From Otis tarda (Eukaryota > Chordata > Aves > Otidiformes > Otididae), in the NCBI GenBank assembly GCA_026413225.1, contig CM048591.1, forward strand, positions 71,078,052-71,142,051: a stretch of DNA of 64,000 nucleotides, read 5' to 3'. Position numbers and translations under genes: made by a program. This document shows positions 48,234-62,441 of this stretch, piece by piece. Under the pieces are notes generated by a model, which saw nothing but the letters and a program-made list of their open reading frames with translations, was not told the origin of the DNA and made no database searches. Positions within the stretch are counted from its first letter, which is position 1. Every line of letters starts with the position of its first letter.

Positions 48234-48800
48234 TGTACTCGTTTTGGCTGAGATAGAACTAAATTTCTTCATAGTAGCTCATATGGTGCTAGGTTTTGGA
48301 TTTGTGACCAAAATAGTGTTGTTAACTGAGCAGTGCTTACATGGAGTCAAGGCCTTCTCTGCTTCTGCCTCTGCCCTGCTAGCAAGTAGGCTGGGGTTGC
48401 AGAAGTTCAGAGGGGATACAGCCAGGACTGCTGACCCCAGTTGACCAAAAGGACAGCCCAGACTATATGGTGTTGTGCTCAGCAATAAAACTGAAGGAAG
48501 AAGGGGGAAGGGGAGAAGGGAAGAACAGTTAGGAAGTTTGTCTTCCCAAGTGACTGTTACTGTGATGACATTCTGTTTTCCAGGAAGTAGCTGAACACTT
48601 GCCTACTGATACACAGTGGTGAATGTATTTCTTACTTTGCTTTGCTGGCATGTGCAGCTTTTGCTTTACCTATTAAACTGTCTTTATCTCAGCCCATGAG
48701 TTTTCTCACTGTTACATTTCCCCGTTCTCTCCCCCATCCCACTTGGATCAGTGAACCAGTGGCTGTGTGGGGTTGAACTGCTGGCTGGGATTAACCCAGA
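48234..48800 (+). mobile_element. Solo LTR, avian ERVL-like family 1, sense orientation
   Basis: Opposite orientation to the other three family-1 copies: begins TGTACTCGTTTTGGCTGAG and ends near GGCTGGGATTAACCC. It carries AGCAATAAAACTG near 48482 and CCTATTAAACTGTCTTTATC near 48668, the ATTAAA-type polyadenylation region of the LTR. No clean duplication was found, and the right end is approximate. It lies sense in FBXL17 intron 4. Confidence 0.85.
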
Positions 48801-51800
48801 GGGGAAAAGATTGTCCTGGTGTTGCGTCTCCTACCAGTTTAGTAAAATTATCAGACTAGTTTATGAATACTTTCTGTATGAACTATGAAAATGTAAATGA
48901 GAAAAAAATATATGTAACAAAATTATGGGGAGAAAGATCAAAGGTGACTAGGAACTATTTGTCTTTTAATATTTTTCTGATTAAACATAGATAAAATTTC
49001 TGCTCATATGCAGCTCAGACATGGAAGACAATAATAACATTTTGACGGGCGAACAAAAAAATGGTTGCTGCTGTTAATATTATCTAACTCGTACTTAAAT
49101 GTCATAGGCCATCATTGATATTTGGAAGACTGATCTATACAAGAAATAAGAGTAAGTTTATTTCTTTTAGGCTTCAGAGGGGTTAATTGAGACTGGAAAA
49201 AACACATGCAAATAAGTGCTCCGAAATGATCTTGCCTTATTCGTAAGGACTACAAAAAAAAGCCCAAAAAATCCTAGTAATCACAGGCTATGGCTAAGTT
49301 CTGCAAAACGGGGTTTGTTGCAAGGAAATCCGTTCCACTGTGTGTTGCCACTTTATTCCCATGTGCCACCTCCACCGTTCCAACCTGAGTGATCTCAACC
49401 TGTGGAGTGGCGGGCATTAAAAATGAGTAATTTTCTGCTGGGTGGATAAGCTGAGCTCACTGTGCAGTGATCTTGAGAAGATAATAGGTCTGTCAAGCAG
49501 CATGGCTGATGTCAGGACAGGAGTGTGCATCAGGGTAAGCAGGATTGGAAAACTGTGAACTGTTACAATAGCTTTACAGTTTCATTAAACAATAGCGTGA
49601 ATTCTGAGAACTTCCTCGTACTAAAACAAACAAACAAACAAAAAAAATGTAAGGTTCTCACAAAGTATTTTTCTCCTTCCCAAAAGGAAAAAAATACTGG
49701 TTTTGTTGAATGTGGGCCAATGGGCCTGCTTTGATGTGAGTGAGCATGCAACGGCAATTGCAGTTTTCCAGAAGACTTCTCCGACTGCTTCCAAAGATTG
49801 CATTTTTACAGCGATGATCACACAGTCAAACCGTGCTGCGGTTAGAGGTGTAGTGGTGCCTCTGCTATTGTCTCCCTTATTAACACGAATGTCACATGCC
49901 CAAAGGATTTTTTCCTAGGCCTGATGTGATTGAAGGTGTTACGCGTCTGATGATGCTCTCTGATTTTGCAGTGGAGGTAGAGTGCAGTCAGGCTTTGCAA
50001 CAACTATTGTTACAAAGTAAGTACTTTGTACCAATTTCCTAATGACTTTGTAGTTGTTACAAAGGAGAGGTTTACTTAAAGTAGAATGTCAACTTTGCTT
50101 GCAACTCTTTGCATCTGTGCATTTCTCCTTTATGGTATTTCTAAGATCTGTTCTCGTTTGGAGACATGCTGTAGTTGTGGAAAGAGACTACAGTCTCAGT
50201 TTTACAGTTTTCTTTAAAATTGTCTTAATTCTTTTCAATATTTTCTTTAATTAGCTATTTAAAATTTGTGAAAATTAAAGTTTTGAGTTGCACTGAAGTT
50301 GTCAGGTTGTTTTGGGTGGCAGTGATAGCTGTTAATCTTGTGCAGCCTTTTGAAAATAATGAGGACTACTTGAGTATATAGAGAATACCTATACTGTCTA
50401 AAATAAGTTAGAGGCTTGTAAGAGGCTTGTGACTGTGTTCTTGAAATTGGATTATTTCAACATGTGCTACATAGATCTCTTTGAAATACAGTTATTATTT
50501 AATGAAAACGTGAATTTCTAGAATGAAATTGTGGTAGAGAATTTCTGTTGTTTTAGACGTTGTTGAAAATACCTTAATCTTCATACTTCAGAAATTTGTA
50601 TTTTATGAATTTCAGAACAGCTGTGTGTAGTATCATTTTCTTCTACTTTTAGTGCTGCTCATCACATCTCAGAATATCTTAGAAAATGTCTTCTTATAGG
50701 AGTCGTTCTTATGCTACTGTCTTGTTGTTTTGGGTTTTTTTTTATGTCTCTTTGCACTTAGTGCCTGTAGAGGTAAGTGTTGTTTTTTCTTTTTTGGTTG
50801 GTTTTGTTTTTGTTTTTGTTTTTGTTTTTTTTTCCTTGCTGGAAGAAAAGAAATTTGAACAGCAGATTTTAAATTTGGATGATGGTACTTTGATACTTAT
50901 GCTTTTAGATAAACTGAAAACAATGACCATGCTTTGGAGGATGTAATTTTTTTGAGGAACAAGGTAACAAAGTTCTTGTGATTATATCTGGCAGGGTTGT
51001 GATGTCCTTCCTCCTCCGTATGCCTCGTTTCTGTTGTGGGTGGAGTTATTTGTAAATTCAAAATTTGACTCTGAATGTAATTCCAGTGTTTTCACTGCAG
51101 GAATGGCATTTCAAATAATGTGGCAGTAGCTTACATGTTGCTTTTGTGCAGGTGACAGTTTAGCTGCGTTACTATGTGAACTTGGTAAAGGACTGGGTAA
51201 CATATGTACGTAATTGTTTTCCTCTCCTGTAAAGCACTCTTTTCTTGAACTGAAAAGAATTGTAGAAACAAGGGATATCCTATATTGGCATGGTGAGATA
51301 CTGCCGTTTTAGGTTTTTTTCTTGCTGCTTTTACATGGAAGTAGCCATTCACTCAGTGATATCTTGGACTGTAGGAACAGATCTAATATATCTGTGAATG
51401 TACGCCTTACTTTCCTAAAAGAAAACTTGGGCTAGGTAATGCAAAAAGTTGCTATGTTAAGTTTTTTATTTTTTGCGCTAACTTGGGATTTGCTAGTAAT
51501 TTGCTCTGATCCTTTGAAGATGATGGTAATACAGTTTGTACATCAAGTTAAACACAAGTAGAAGATTTGAAGTAATACTTCCTGTTCTCAGACTACAGTT
51601 ATTTTTAAGGAAAATGCCAATTCTATTTTAAATAAATGTTATAACAAGAAATAACTAAATCTGGATACATATTTTGACCATTTTTGTCCAGTCTAAGCTA
51701 TCTACTTAGTAATGCATAAAAAAAGTGGTATCATGTGGCACTAATTTCATGATTGGTAAGGTGTCTACAGAACAATTTCTACTTGCCATTTAGTACTGGC

Positions 51801-54800
51801 TTTTAAGTACTGAAGCATATTAAAGATACTAAATATGCGTCAAAAACAGTGGAAAACTTGGGTGCAGGCATTTTTTATCTGAAGAGTATCTCTCAGCAGT
51901 TGGCTTACATTCAGATGCTACTAGCTGTCCAGGAATTTTTGTAGTACAGTCTATATATATACATGCTTCACCATTTTAGCATGTTATTTTGGAGAACAAG
52001 AATGTAAATATTTAATTCTGTGATATTATTTATTTTATATTTTTAAAGAATATTTGGAAGCAAAACTATAATATTTTTGTCCAGTAGTTAAAAAAAAATT
52101 AATAGACTCTTCTTGATTTAAGCATGCTCTGTATCTTTCTACCGCTGGAATTTGTAGGAAATGCTGCTTTGAAAGAAGATAAATTTAAATGCACAATAAA
52201 ACGTAATAGGCAGATCGATGATTTAGATACCTTGCCTTAGGACTTTGTGCCCAAAATAAATGGTTCCTTTTATCTGGTAACTCTGTTAATGATGCCATTC
52301 TTTGTGGATCAAATCTGCCATAATGAAATCATTAGTATGCTGTAGCTGTGTTTGCTAGAACGGTTGACTTCTGCAATAGTTAGAGTTCATCACAGGAGAA
52401 TTTTTTCTCACCAGTGTAATTTTCCAGGAATATTTGTTTCTGACCAATTTGACTATCTTAAAAATAACATTCAATTTCTCTGATTCTAAAATTTGAAATT
52501 AGATTTTTTTTTTTTTAGGTGAGCACTGCAAATTATTTTTTTTTTTTTGCTGAATGTGGAAATGGCACATAATTATTACTGTTACTACTGGTTAACCTGT
52601 TTGTATTTATGTTCAGAAGATGTATGATTATGACTTTCTTGATTTAAGCTTGTGACGCAGAAAAGCTAGGCTCATGAGTGTGAGCACTAATTACCAGTCT
52701 CTTACACACTACAAAAATCAGTGTTTTTGTAAAAGCAGCTGTTGATTTTGAGAACAAATATTCTTGACAAACTACCTATTCTTTTAATATTGCTGTCTAT
52801 GCAGTTTGTATTCCCTACAAAAATATAGCACAATAATTTTAATTTCAAGACCTTAAGTTTTCAGTTGCATAAAACATTCCCTTCTTAATTACTTTGGACA
52901 GACATTTCCCTTCTAACTAGAAAGTATGTGTATGAGCAAATATTTTGCTTGGAAAAGTTCTCATTTTTCACAAAAAAAAAAGTAAGAAATCTGTATGAAT
53001 ATCTGCTTGTGACTCCTTAAAATTCAGTTTTTCTGTACCAATTAGCAGGGGAACCCACTACAATATAGAGGATTTTATTGTTCTCTGAAGAATACAGCTT
53101 GCCTGTGTTCAAGCCAAGGTTTGAAACGAAATGAGCATTACTTTTTTCTGCCTATATATACTGTCTGTGTTAAAGATAATTCATTTTGAGATGGATTAGG
53201 TACCTAAATGTATGTAGAGAAATGTGGCATGATATGGCCAGATATGAACATTTTCTGTTTAAGATCTGAAAAGGTTTGTTAAGGCTACCTGAAATTTTTT
53301 TCCCTAGATGCTAGGGGCTGATGTAAATGTAGGAACAAGTAAAAGCAGGCAGTTGTGTTTTTGTGTTGTTGTTTATTTTTTTATTTATTTTTCCCTTATT
53401 TTCCTATTAAAAAGAAACTTTATAAGGGGTACTCTAAACTTCATTCCTACTTCTTTTTCCGTGAATTCCCTTAAAGCTCAGGCTGGGCCTAGTTGGAGGA
53501 TAGGTCAGTTGTTTTACAAGTGACGCTGCTCTCTGAATATATACGGTCTTACAGCCTGTTCTGGCTTTTCTCTGGTGGAAAAGAATAGGGTGTTGTGGTG
53601 AAATTCCCCCAAAACCAACTTGTTTGTTTTTGTTTTTCATTTTTGGGACTTAAATAAGTTGTCAATGTTGTTAGTATTTCAGAGAGTAAATGTAAGATAC
53701 TTTCAGCACAGAGGATTCCTACTCTTTGTGATCTTGTGTTTTAAAAAGAAAAAAAAAAAAGAGAGAAGAAGAAATTACCAAAGTAATGTATGGGTGTGTG
53801 ATACAAGATGTCAGTTATAAGCATCAAACTAGATTGGGAAAATTTGTTCTTGAATGTTTTCCATGGTGTATAGTTTCCTTAAAATTAAAAGGTGAGGAGA
53901 GTCACATCTTAGAATATTAAGCCTGCTGATAGGAATTATGAAAAATGGTTTTGGATTCATCTTGAAAAGTTAAATCTCAGGCAGCTGTACAGCGCAATGT
54001 AAAAATTTAAATTGCTGTTGAGCTGGAGTGTTTTTGTCAGAGATAGGCTTTTACCATACAGATTGCATAATCGAATTCACACAGATATTTTTGTTTTATC
54101 CTGTGCTACCATGTGTATTTTATGAGCGTTTACCAATATATTTCAGTTATACAAAACTATCTTTAAAAAAGAAAAATGTGTTAAGTAGAGTAAAGGCTAA
54201 GAACTGGCTAGTAGACAGATACCCTCTTAGTGATAGTGCCTCATTTGTAACTTTGGGAAGTTTAAATTTAATTTACATGTACTCTGTTGTCTTGATGAAG
54301 TCCAATCTATTATATTAACACTGTGATATTTATCAACTAAAAAAAAAAATCGGTCAGTTTTTAAACTCTTTCTGTATGAATTTTTGAGCCAGCAAGTGCC
54401 AAAACCTTTTTATATGTGAGTTAGATAGTGAAACTGTACATTACTCACTACTCAGTAGCTGCTGTTTGTACAGTGCTTGAATTACTCTTGGAATTGAAGG
54501 CATTCTGTCATGCAGTATTCATGTTGTTGCTTGTTTTCCTCCTTCTAAACACAAACTTGATATTATGTAAATAATTTCAGTATCAATTTATAAAATGCTT
54601 AGATTTGCTATTTTGGACTTTACTTAGTTGAAGTTAGTTGTATGAGTCTGTATAGAGTGAAGAACTCTACTATGTCAGAGTTGTGGTTTGTTTTGTTTTT
54701 AAAAAAGGCCCAACAGAACATTGTTTGGTGAATCTGATGAGTCATTGCCACTGTATGAATTCTGATGGACTGAGGCTGACAATTCAGCCTCAATATTCTA

Positions 54801-57800
54801 TTCCCGTTATTATGAATTTGTTATTTCTGACCTCTGGGGATTGTTCGGGGTGGGGGTGGAAAGGAGGAATTTTCCTTTACCTAATTATTGTGTATTTCAG
54901 AGAAACTGTTTATTGTTATTAAATCAAAGTTGGACTGTGGAGTGGTTTTAGTCTCTTACCTCTTTCAAAACTCTCTCTGCTCCCCAGCCAAGCAAAAAAA
55001 ACCTGAATTCCAAAGCTTCAAATAAAAGGAAAAATTTGACTTGCTGATTGAGAGCATTGATTTAACAGTAGCAGCATTAAATGCTGACCTCAGTTTACAT
55101 AAAGTATAAGATTTAAAAAAAATCTTATGTATTTTTGTTTATCTATATTTTTTATTTACTATTTCTTCTCTGAAAGCTAAATGATTTTGCAGAGGTTTTA
55201 TCTTTGTTATTGAATGTAATCTAGTTGTTATACAAATAGCATGTATTTTCTTTTAGTAACTAACTCAATTTTTTCTGTATAGTGCAAGTGGTCTGTATTG
55301 AAAATGTTTATTGAAAGTTCTTATTTCTTTCACAAAGGTTTTTTAAAATTTCTATTATTATTCTGTCTTGCAAACTGTTTGAAGCAGGCAAAGGGCTTCT
55401 GTCTCTGCAGACCTTAATTACTTTTCAAAATCAAGTAGCAGATCACAATTGTGATGCAACCCCATAATTTTTAGCTTCTTGTTATTCAGTGTTATTGAGA
55501 TCCTTTTAAGTGGACTGAAGTGATTTCCACCCCCACCCCACCCCCCCAAGCATTCCTTCTGTTGAGCACTTTTCTCTTTGCCTGGTATACTTACACAATT
55601 TATTTTCAGTTTTCACTTATTGACACCAAGTTTGTTCAAGGTCAGTTTGTTTAGCTTTGAATCTGTTTGATGCCATTAAGAATGGCATATTCTCTCCACC
55701 TAATACAAAAAAAATAATCTAAAAGATTGTGGTTTCTCATCAGAAGAAGAGCATTAAGTCTTCTCTGAAGAGGGAAGATAAATTATCAGCAAGAATCCCT
55801 GAGTTGAGGGCACTCAGGTGACAGTAGGGCCCATTCCGCTTTGCATGAAACAGTCATTCACTGGGATTTGATCTGTAGAGGACAAACTAGGTGTGTGTTG
55901 GAAGCCGGGGGAATCGGGTCTTGGATTGGTGGTGAATTTTTTGGTTTTAGGTTTTGGTTTCTTTTCCTACCTCCCTCTTACCCCTCTCCCCTCACCCTTT
56001 TAGGAGTGGTAGTAGCAGATGCAAACACATTGTAAACCATCACAACGACTGTTACGGAGTGCATTACTACAGCACTGAGTGTGCAGGCATGGCTCATGTG
56101 TAAGACAGGCTCAGACTTGGCATTGTGCTGACCTTGTTCAGATAGCTTCCGTTTAATCTAAAGTAAAGATTAGCCTGAAATAAATCTGTATTGATAGAAC
56201 TTTGTAGTCAGTCATTGTAAGTATACCTCGGTGTCCAGAGCCTGTACACTGTTCTTCATCTTGTTTGACAGGAAAAACATGTCTCTCCTTCTCCATAGTC
56301 ATATGTTCCCATGACAGTTACAATTTCAATGAACTTTTCAACTGTTTGTGGAAAAGTATCTAGCAGTTTCTAAATGCCTGCTGTCTTTCTAATTATTGCT
56401 TTGATTATATTTCCAGGTTGCTAAACTTAGTTTTTGTTGGTTTTTTTCCATTGTCTTGAGGTTGGTTTTTTTTTTGTTGTTTATTCCAGAATAGTTAAAG
56501 TATTTGCCTTCTAGGCTATGTTGTCGTGTCTTCTTTTACTTGTTATTTTTTTTTTGTCTGATCTTGCAAGGATGGACTTCAGAATTCAGTAAATGATGAT
56601 GCTATTAATATAGTGGTCTAGAGCTTCTTAATAGAAATGGGCTGAGCAGAGACCTCATTTTATATGGATTCTTTTACTTGATTTCAGGATTATTCTAGAA
56701 TGCATGTGGGGATGTCAGCAGGTTATGATGCACTATTACTGCGCATGATTACCTTTCCACGTGAAGCTCTGCAGGCCTTGACAGATACTATTCCAGCTTT
56801 TCAAACATCAACAGTTAGATTCTAAGGTTTCATTATTATTTTCAAGTGGAAATAATTTGAAAAATGAGTTGAATTTTGAACAGAACTTAGTTAAAACTTA
56901 AATAGTGACTGGAGGTACTGATTCTAAGTAGCTTGAGTCTTCATTAGACCTACAGCTCTTTAGAATATCTGATTTTGGTTTTGGAAATTGAGCAGTTTGC
57001 ATAATTGGGTTCCTAAACTAACACTTAGGTCCTCAAAAAGTTATTTCTGAAGACTTCTGATATCCTCAGTTCCTATTAATTTTAAAATATGAGTATGCAA
57101 CACTCTGTGGAAGTCAGGACCCGTTTATTTATAGTATAAAATATGTAATCTTTAAGAATAGACTCTGACCCATGTAATGCTAATCTGTGTTTGGATTGTA
57201 GTGGAGAAGTGAGACTATATCCTTTGTGATGTGGGTTTCAGTTCTTTGATTGTACTTCCAGATGAAAAAAAAAGTTTTATGTCTTTCAAATGTATGTTAC
57301 TACAATGAAATTCAAACAACAATACCATTAAAATACTTGTAATTAAAAGCTACAGTGAAATCAATTATATCTTCTTTTGTGCAGTACTATGTGTATAATT
57401 TTTATCCTTTTTAAAATATATTCTCCAAGTAACATGTACAGATTTAAAATCCTCCTCTACTTTCCTTTACCTACTGTTAAAGCACACAATAGTTCCAAAG
57501 AAAAAATGGATATAAAGAACTTGCTCATTTAACTCTCAGAGACTTTTTGTCAATAAAAACAAAAATCATGTCCTCCCCTTTTCACATTCTCTGTCCTTTC
57601 AGTACTACCAGCCAGCTGGCCTTCAGTGACTTCCTACAACAGCAGTTCGAAAACTTTAATAATAATAGTTGGAAAAATAAAAAGTTCTTCTCAGAGTAAC
57701 CAGAGGACATTGACTGGCTTTTCTTTTCTGGGGAAAGAGGATTTAAACAAACTTTCCGTAACATTTGTTGGATGTGTATTTCATAGTAACCACCATGAAG

Positions 57801-59536
57801 TTCACTGCATTTAAGGAGACGATGAAGCTGAGATGAAAAGATATAAATTCATGAAGGCTCAGCTTCACAGCTGGTGTATAATCCTTTCTGTTGTCGCTGG
57901 TGCCCTGGCCCTGGTACCCAGCAGAACAAAGGGAGCTGAATTGGAAATGGTGGGAGCTGAGGAGCCTTTCGCTGGGAGCACATCTCATGGCCATAGGCCT
58001 TGTCACGGCGCAGTGTGATACCCTTTATTCTAGGTGACAGATGCGAGGTGGGTTCTGCAAGGGGGAAGTCATTACTAGCGCGAGGGCAGTGTCAGATCAA
58101 AAGTAACCAGCGATCAAACAAGGTAAAGGGCTGTGGAAAACAGGCTTTCTGTCTGGCCTCAGCACCTGCCGGATCACTGAGGGGAATAGTCCTTGTGTGT
58201 CAGGTTGCCTTGATTCCCTTTGATGTATGGTGAATGAGTGAAGATGGAAACTGAAGTGGAGAGGGAAGAGTTTTATTTCCCATTTCTTTTGGGTGATTAA
58301 AGGTGCTTTGCTATGTAATGCTGACATGGACTTTACAGCCAGAAAATCTCTGCAAGACCCTTGTTTGAAGCAAAACGTTCAGGACTTCGGTTTTCTGTTT
58401 CCAGCTCTGTGTCTCACTGATGAATTTTTCAATGGCATTGCATTTTGATGGTTGAGGACAAAAATTATATTAATACTTTATTTAATTTATTGAAGAAAAC
58501 TATAAATGGTTGTAATTCTATTATTTTTATGAACTGTTTAATGAATTACTGCATACAAGATATTAGTACCTTGTGGATTTTCTCAGAACTGCAGGATTTA
58601 GATTTTTTGTTGTTGTTGTTGTTAATGTACTCGTTAAGGCATGCCTTTGTCTTGGTTTTTGCATTGTGTTCAAAATTTCATAAATTTATCATTCCTTTAA
58701 GCAGGAAGGGAGATGTGGAAGCATATACTACAAGTACATCCTTTTTTTTTTTTTTTGAGCATGAACACTTTTGCTATAATTTAGAATATAAGGTCTAGCT
58801 AGCTATAAAGTAACTCTTAATTGATTACCTATTAACATTTCAGGTGTGATGATAATATGCCATACTTGGTGTTCAACTTGTGAAATAATTTTCTTTATAT
58901 ATACACACCTGCAAAACATAAGTAGTTTTATAGCTTTGATAGTTTTTCTTGGTGCTTCATGACATAATTCCGTAGACTATTGTATTTTATTAAGCAAATG
59001 TACTGGAACTTGAGTGAACTTCCTCACTTCTGCATCCTTTTTATTCTATTAAAGATATTTTGGAATACCTTTTGTTATGGATGGCTGTCTTTATACACAA
59101 AAGCAATAACAAAAGAAGTTTCTCTTATTAGGAGGCATAATTGTCACATTTCAATTATAAATTTTATTTTTCACTCTAAAACTAAGAAGTATCCATATAT
59201 ATCTTGTAGAGTGTGTCTTACTGAAAATAAATTTTAATCAACTATTAGAAATTGTTCTCTAGTTTATTTAACAATTATACAATTATATGTAATTCTTTTT
59301 GCTGCTAACCGTAATGTAAATATTCAATGTTTTAAAAAAGATATTCCCAACCCTTTTTTTTTTTTTTTTTTTTTTTGTCCTGGTGAATATGTCTTGAGGT
59401 GTGTTTTGTGAAATCCATATGTGTGACTTTGTATATTGACAGGTATTTCAGGGAGTGAAAGAGTCCATTATTATCTCCCTTGATAACGCAGAATAAAAAC
59501 AGGATGAAACTTGCTTAAGAAAATCTCCATCAGTTT

Positions 59537-59562
59537 TATTACCAGTTGGAAAACTGGTAATA
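59537..59562. other. Perfect 11-bp inverted repeat
   Basis: Arms TATTACCAGTT and AACTGGTAATA with a 4-nt GGAA loop. No flanking pattern identifies it as an RNA gene or terminator. Confidence 0.7.
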
Positions 59563-62413
59563 GCTGGAAAAGCTTTACATACTTCAGTATCGACTCAGCA
59601 AAATTGAAGTGTCTGTGCGGATTTGTAAACATTTGAAAGATAGTGCAGAATTAACAGAAACAGTAGTATTTGCCTAAGAAAAATACTGGTGTTCTGAGAT
59701 CATTCTGTACGTCTGTGGCAGGCCTTTTGTTCTTCATTGTATAATAGTTCAGCTTTTATGCAACTTTTCATGTTTTACTCTTGCATTAATTGACCTGAGT
59801 GTCTTCTATTTTAAGTGACCATGTAGTTTAAAATCAATATAATTTTCATGCATAGAATAATTGCAATCAGTGACTAGTATTTGCATATCTTTTGGAGAAG
59901 ATCGTATTTAGTTTGGTTTATTCTTTTCATCTCTGAGCTACAGAGAAATCGGTACAAATCCACCAAAAAAGAAAATTCAAAATAAATTTTTAGATTCAAA
60001 GAGGAAGTTGTATATGATTTTCATCTTGTTGCAATCTAGTTAAATGGGAATTAATTTGCTATGCATATGTGACTTCTTTATTATTTCTGTTATTGTTTTT
60101 ATTAAGTAAAGGGGCACTCACAATTGCAAAGTTCCTGTGAACAGTAAAGTATAATACAACTTCAGCTGTGGTGCCATCTGGGTCCTCAGAGTACTTTGAC
60201 CTAAAAATTTAGAACCACCCTGTTACATGTTGCCCATAATTTTTGTTCCCTTAACTGATTTATAATTTCAGATGTAGCTTCAGGTAGTGTGTTTATCTTC
60301 TGAAGGTTAATGTTCTAATTAGCAAAAAATGAAACCCTAGACGAAACAAAAATGTCTTCCTGAATTAGTTCGGCATTTTTGTATAGATTTGCAACCAATG
60401 GAAAAAAGCGTGTATGAGACCCCTCTGAAGAAAGGGTCTTTTATTTATTTATTTATTTTTCTTTAGATCTGTGTAGACTTTACTAGAGCTGCTTAATGTG
60501 ATATACCCGTTTTCTAAGTTTTGTAGCTCTAGCTTTAGGCTAAAATTAAAAAAAAAAAAAACCCAACCCAGACACCAGAAACTGCCTAAATTTTATAAAT
60601 AATACAGCCTTCTATATTAAGCTAATTTTGTTTACCTTGAGTTACTTCTCATAAAGCATTGCGGAATTTTAGAGGTATCTTTCATGCCTCTACAAATTGA
60701 GGTCTTTTTCATATTATTAGACTATTTATTCTAAATTGTTGTTCCACCTTACTTCACTGTTGGTTTTTAGTTTTCTTTTTTTTTTAAAAAAGAAGAAAAA
60801 AAAAAAGTTTTCCTTGTGAGAAGTCTGCTTTTTAATAGTAATGTGAGCCTGTGCATCCACAGTATTCTACATTTTGTTCTAACATGCTTATCCAACTTCT
60901 GTCTAAAATGATAGTGACTTGTGGGGATAAATGCATGATTAGTTGCAGGGAATACGGAACTCTGCAGGGTTCATGTTCTTCTTTTGTATACTGACTCCCG
61001 CTGCATTTGTTTCAAATTTAGATGTGTTCCTCCTTTTTTCATACCATTTAGACTATGTTTAGAAAGGTAAAATTTAAGTTTACGTCCATATTTACTTTTG
61101 GGACCTCCTTTTTAAAAATTCTGAATGTGTAAAGAATTCACTTTATTTAATTTGCTTTACTGTTGGATCACATTTCCTGCTGCAAAGCTAAATAGCTATT
61201 TGCAATGTTAAAATGAAAGTTCTGAATCTTAGCAGGAGTACTGAAATCTTCTGAACTTCTCTGGGAAGTTACTGTAAGAGAAATTTGAGTAGATGTAAAG
61301 CTGAGAAAAAATACGACTAAATAAAGAGTAGATTGATATTTTTGTTATATAAATACAAGCTAATCAGAACAGTAGACCTCAGAAAGAATAAAAATGTCAG
61401 TCGGCCACCCTTTTCGGCTAGTAGTTGCTAGAAAGGTCTAAGTCAATTCTTTCTGCTTGTTGAAAATGAGCAAAGAGCCCTCCATGACCATCCAAGTCCC
61501 AAAACAATGGCTCCTTATTTTTAGTGTGCTGTAACTAGAGGAAAATATCACATTAGAAGTGTTTAAGCTAATACAGGTCAAGATCTTTGAATGTGGCAGA
61601 AGAGGATCTTGAAGGGGAAGATGGATTTAGAACACTGAATAAAAATACTTCTAGATATCTAATGTGTTAAAAAAAGTCTTTTAGAAGACAAATAGTATTG
61701 AAATGTGTACTTGTGACTTCAAGGTAGAAATTAACTGTGGTAAGTCTGCAATTGTGAATCACACAGAGTCATCTGGTGGTTATAATGCCACCTGTACATT
61801 TTTTTAAGACAGTGGTTTGCTCTTAATCTGGTACAGGTCTTGTTTAGTTTACTTGCTGTGAAAGAGAATTGCAGTGATACGGAAACAACAGCAACTAATA
61901 GGAGTCAAAATGGTCATTCTGTTCTGCGCTCATTGGCTATATAGCACAAAACTTGCCATAATGGCGTTTGGCTGTTACGTGTGGTTTTAATCTGGCATCG
62001 ATATTATGTAGTCTTCCCTCAGTAATGTAAGCGTAAATTATTTTACGTGCTGAATGAATTCAGAGATAGTTTGCATGCTGACAGATGTTTAATTCTGTAG
62101 TCTTTTGAAAATAGTATGAAGTGCTTTCCCTGTAGGTTCATGGTACATAGTGTTTTTAATTTTTGAGTTATCTCATAAATATATCACAGTTTGAGAAAGT
62201 AAATTAAGGTATTAATTTGGGCTGATTTATTACTTTGGATGTCTTGAGAAATGTTCTGTGCCCATTGGATTTGCCTTTAAGAATTGGTTTTCCTAAGACT
62301 TCTCAGTATGTGTAAGATTATAATCGTACTTCCCATTTGAGTTGTTTCCTTTTAGCAAGAACTAGAGCATATCTTGTGCCGACTATTGCTAAGTTAATGC
62401 TGAAAGTACAGCT

Positions 62414-62441
62414 CTGTGTGTGTGTGTGTGTGTGCGCGCGT
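62414..62441. repeat. (TG)n(CG)n microsatellite
   Basis: Alternating purine-pyrimidine tract TGTG... passing into GCGCGCG, a sequence type able to form Z-DNA. Confidence 0.95.

Noticed and set aside
48229-48485. Open frames on both strands near 48.3 kb (and 7149-7472)
   Set aside because: They lie wholly inside solo LTR sequence and arise from it; no retroviral domain is present.
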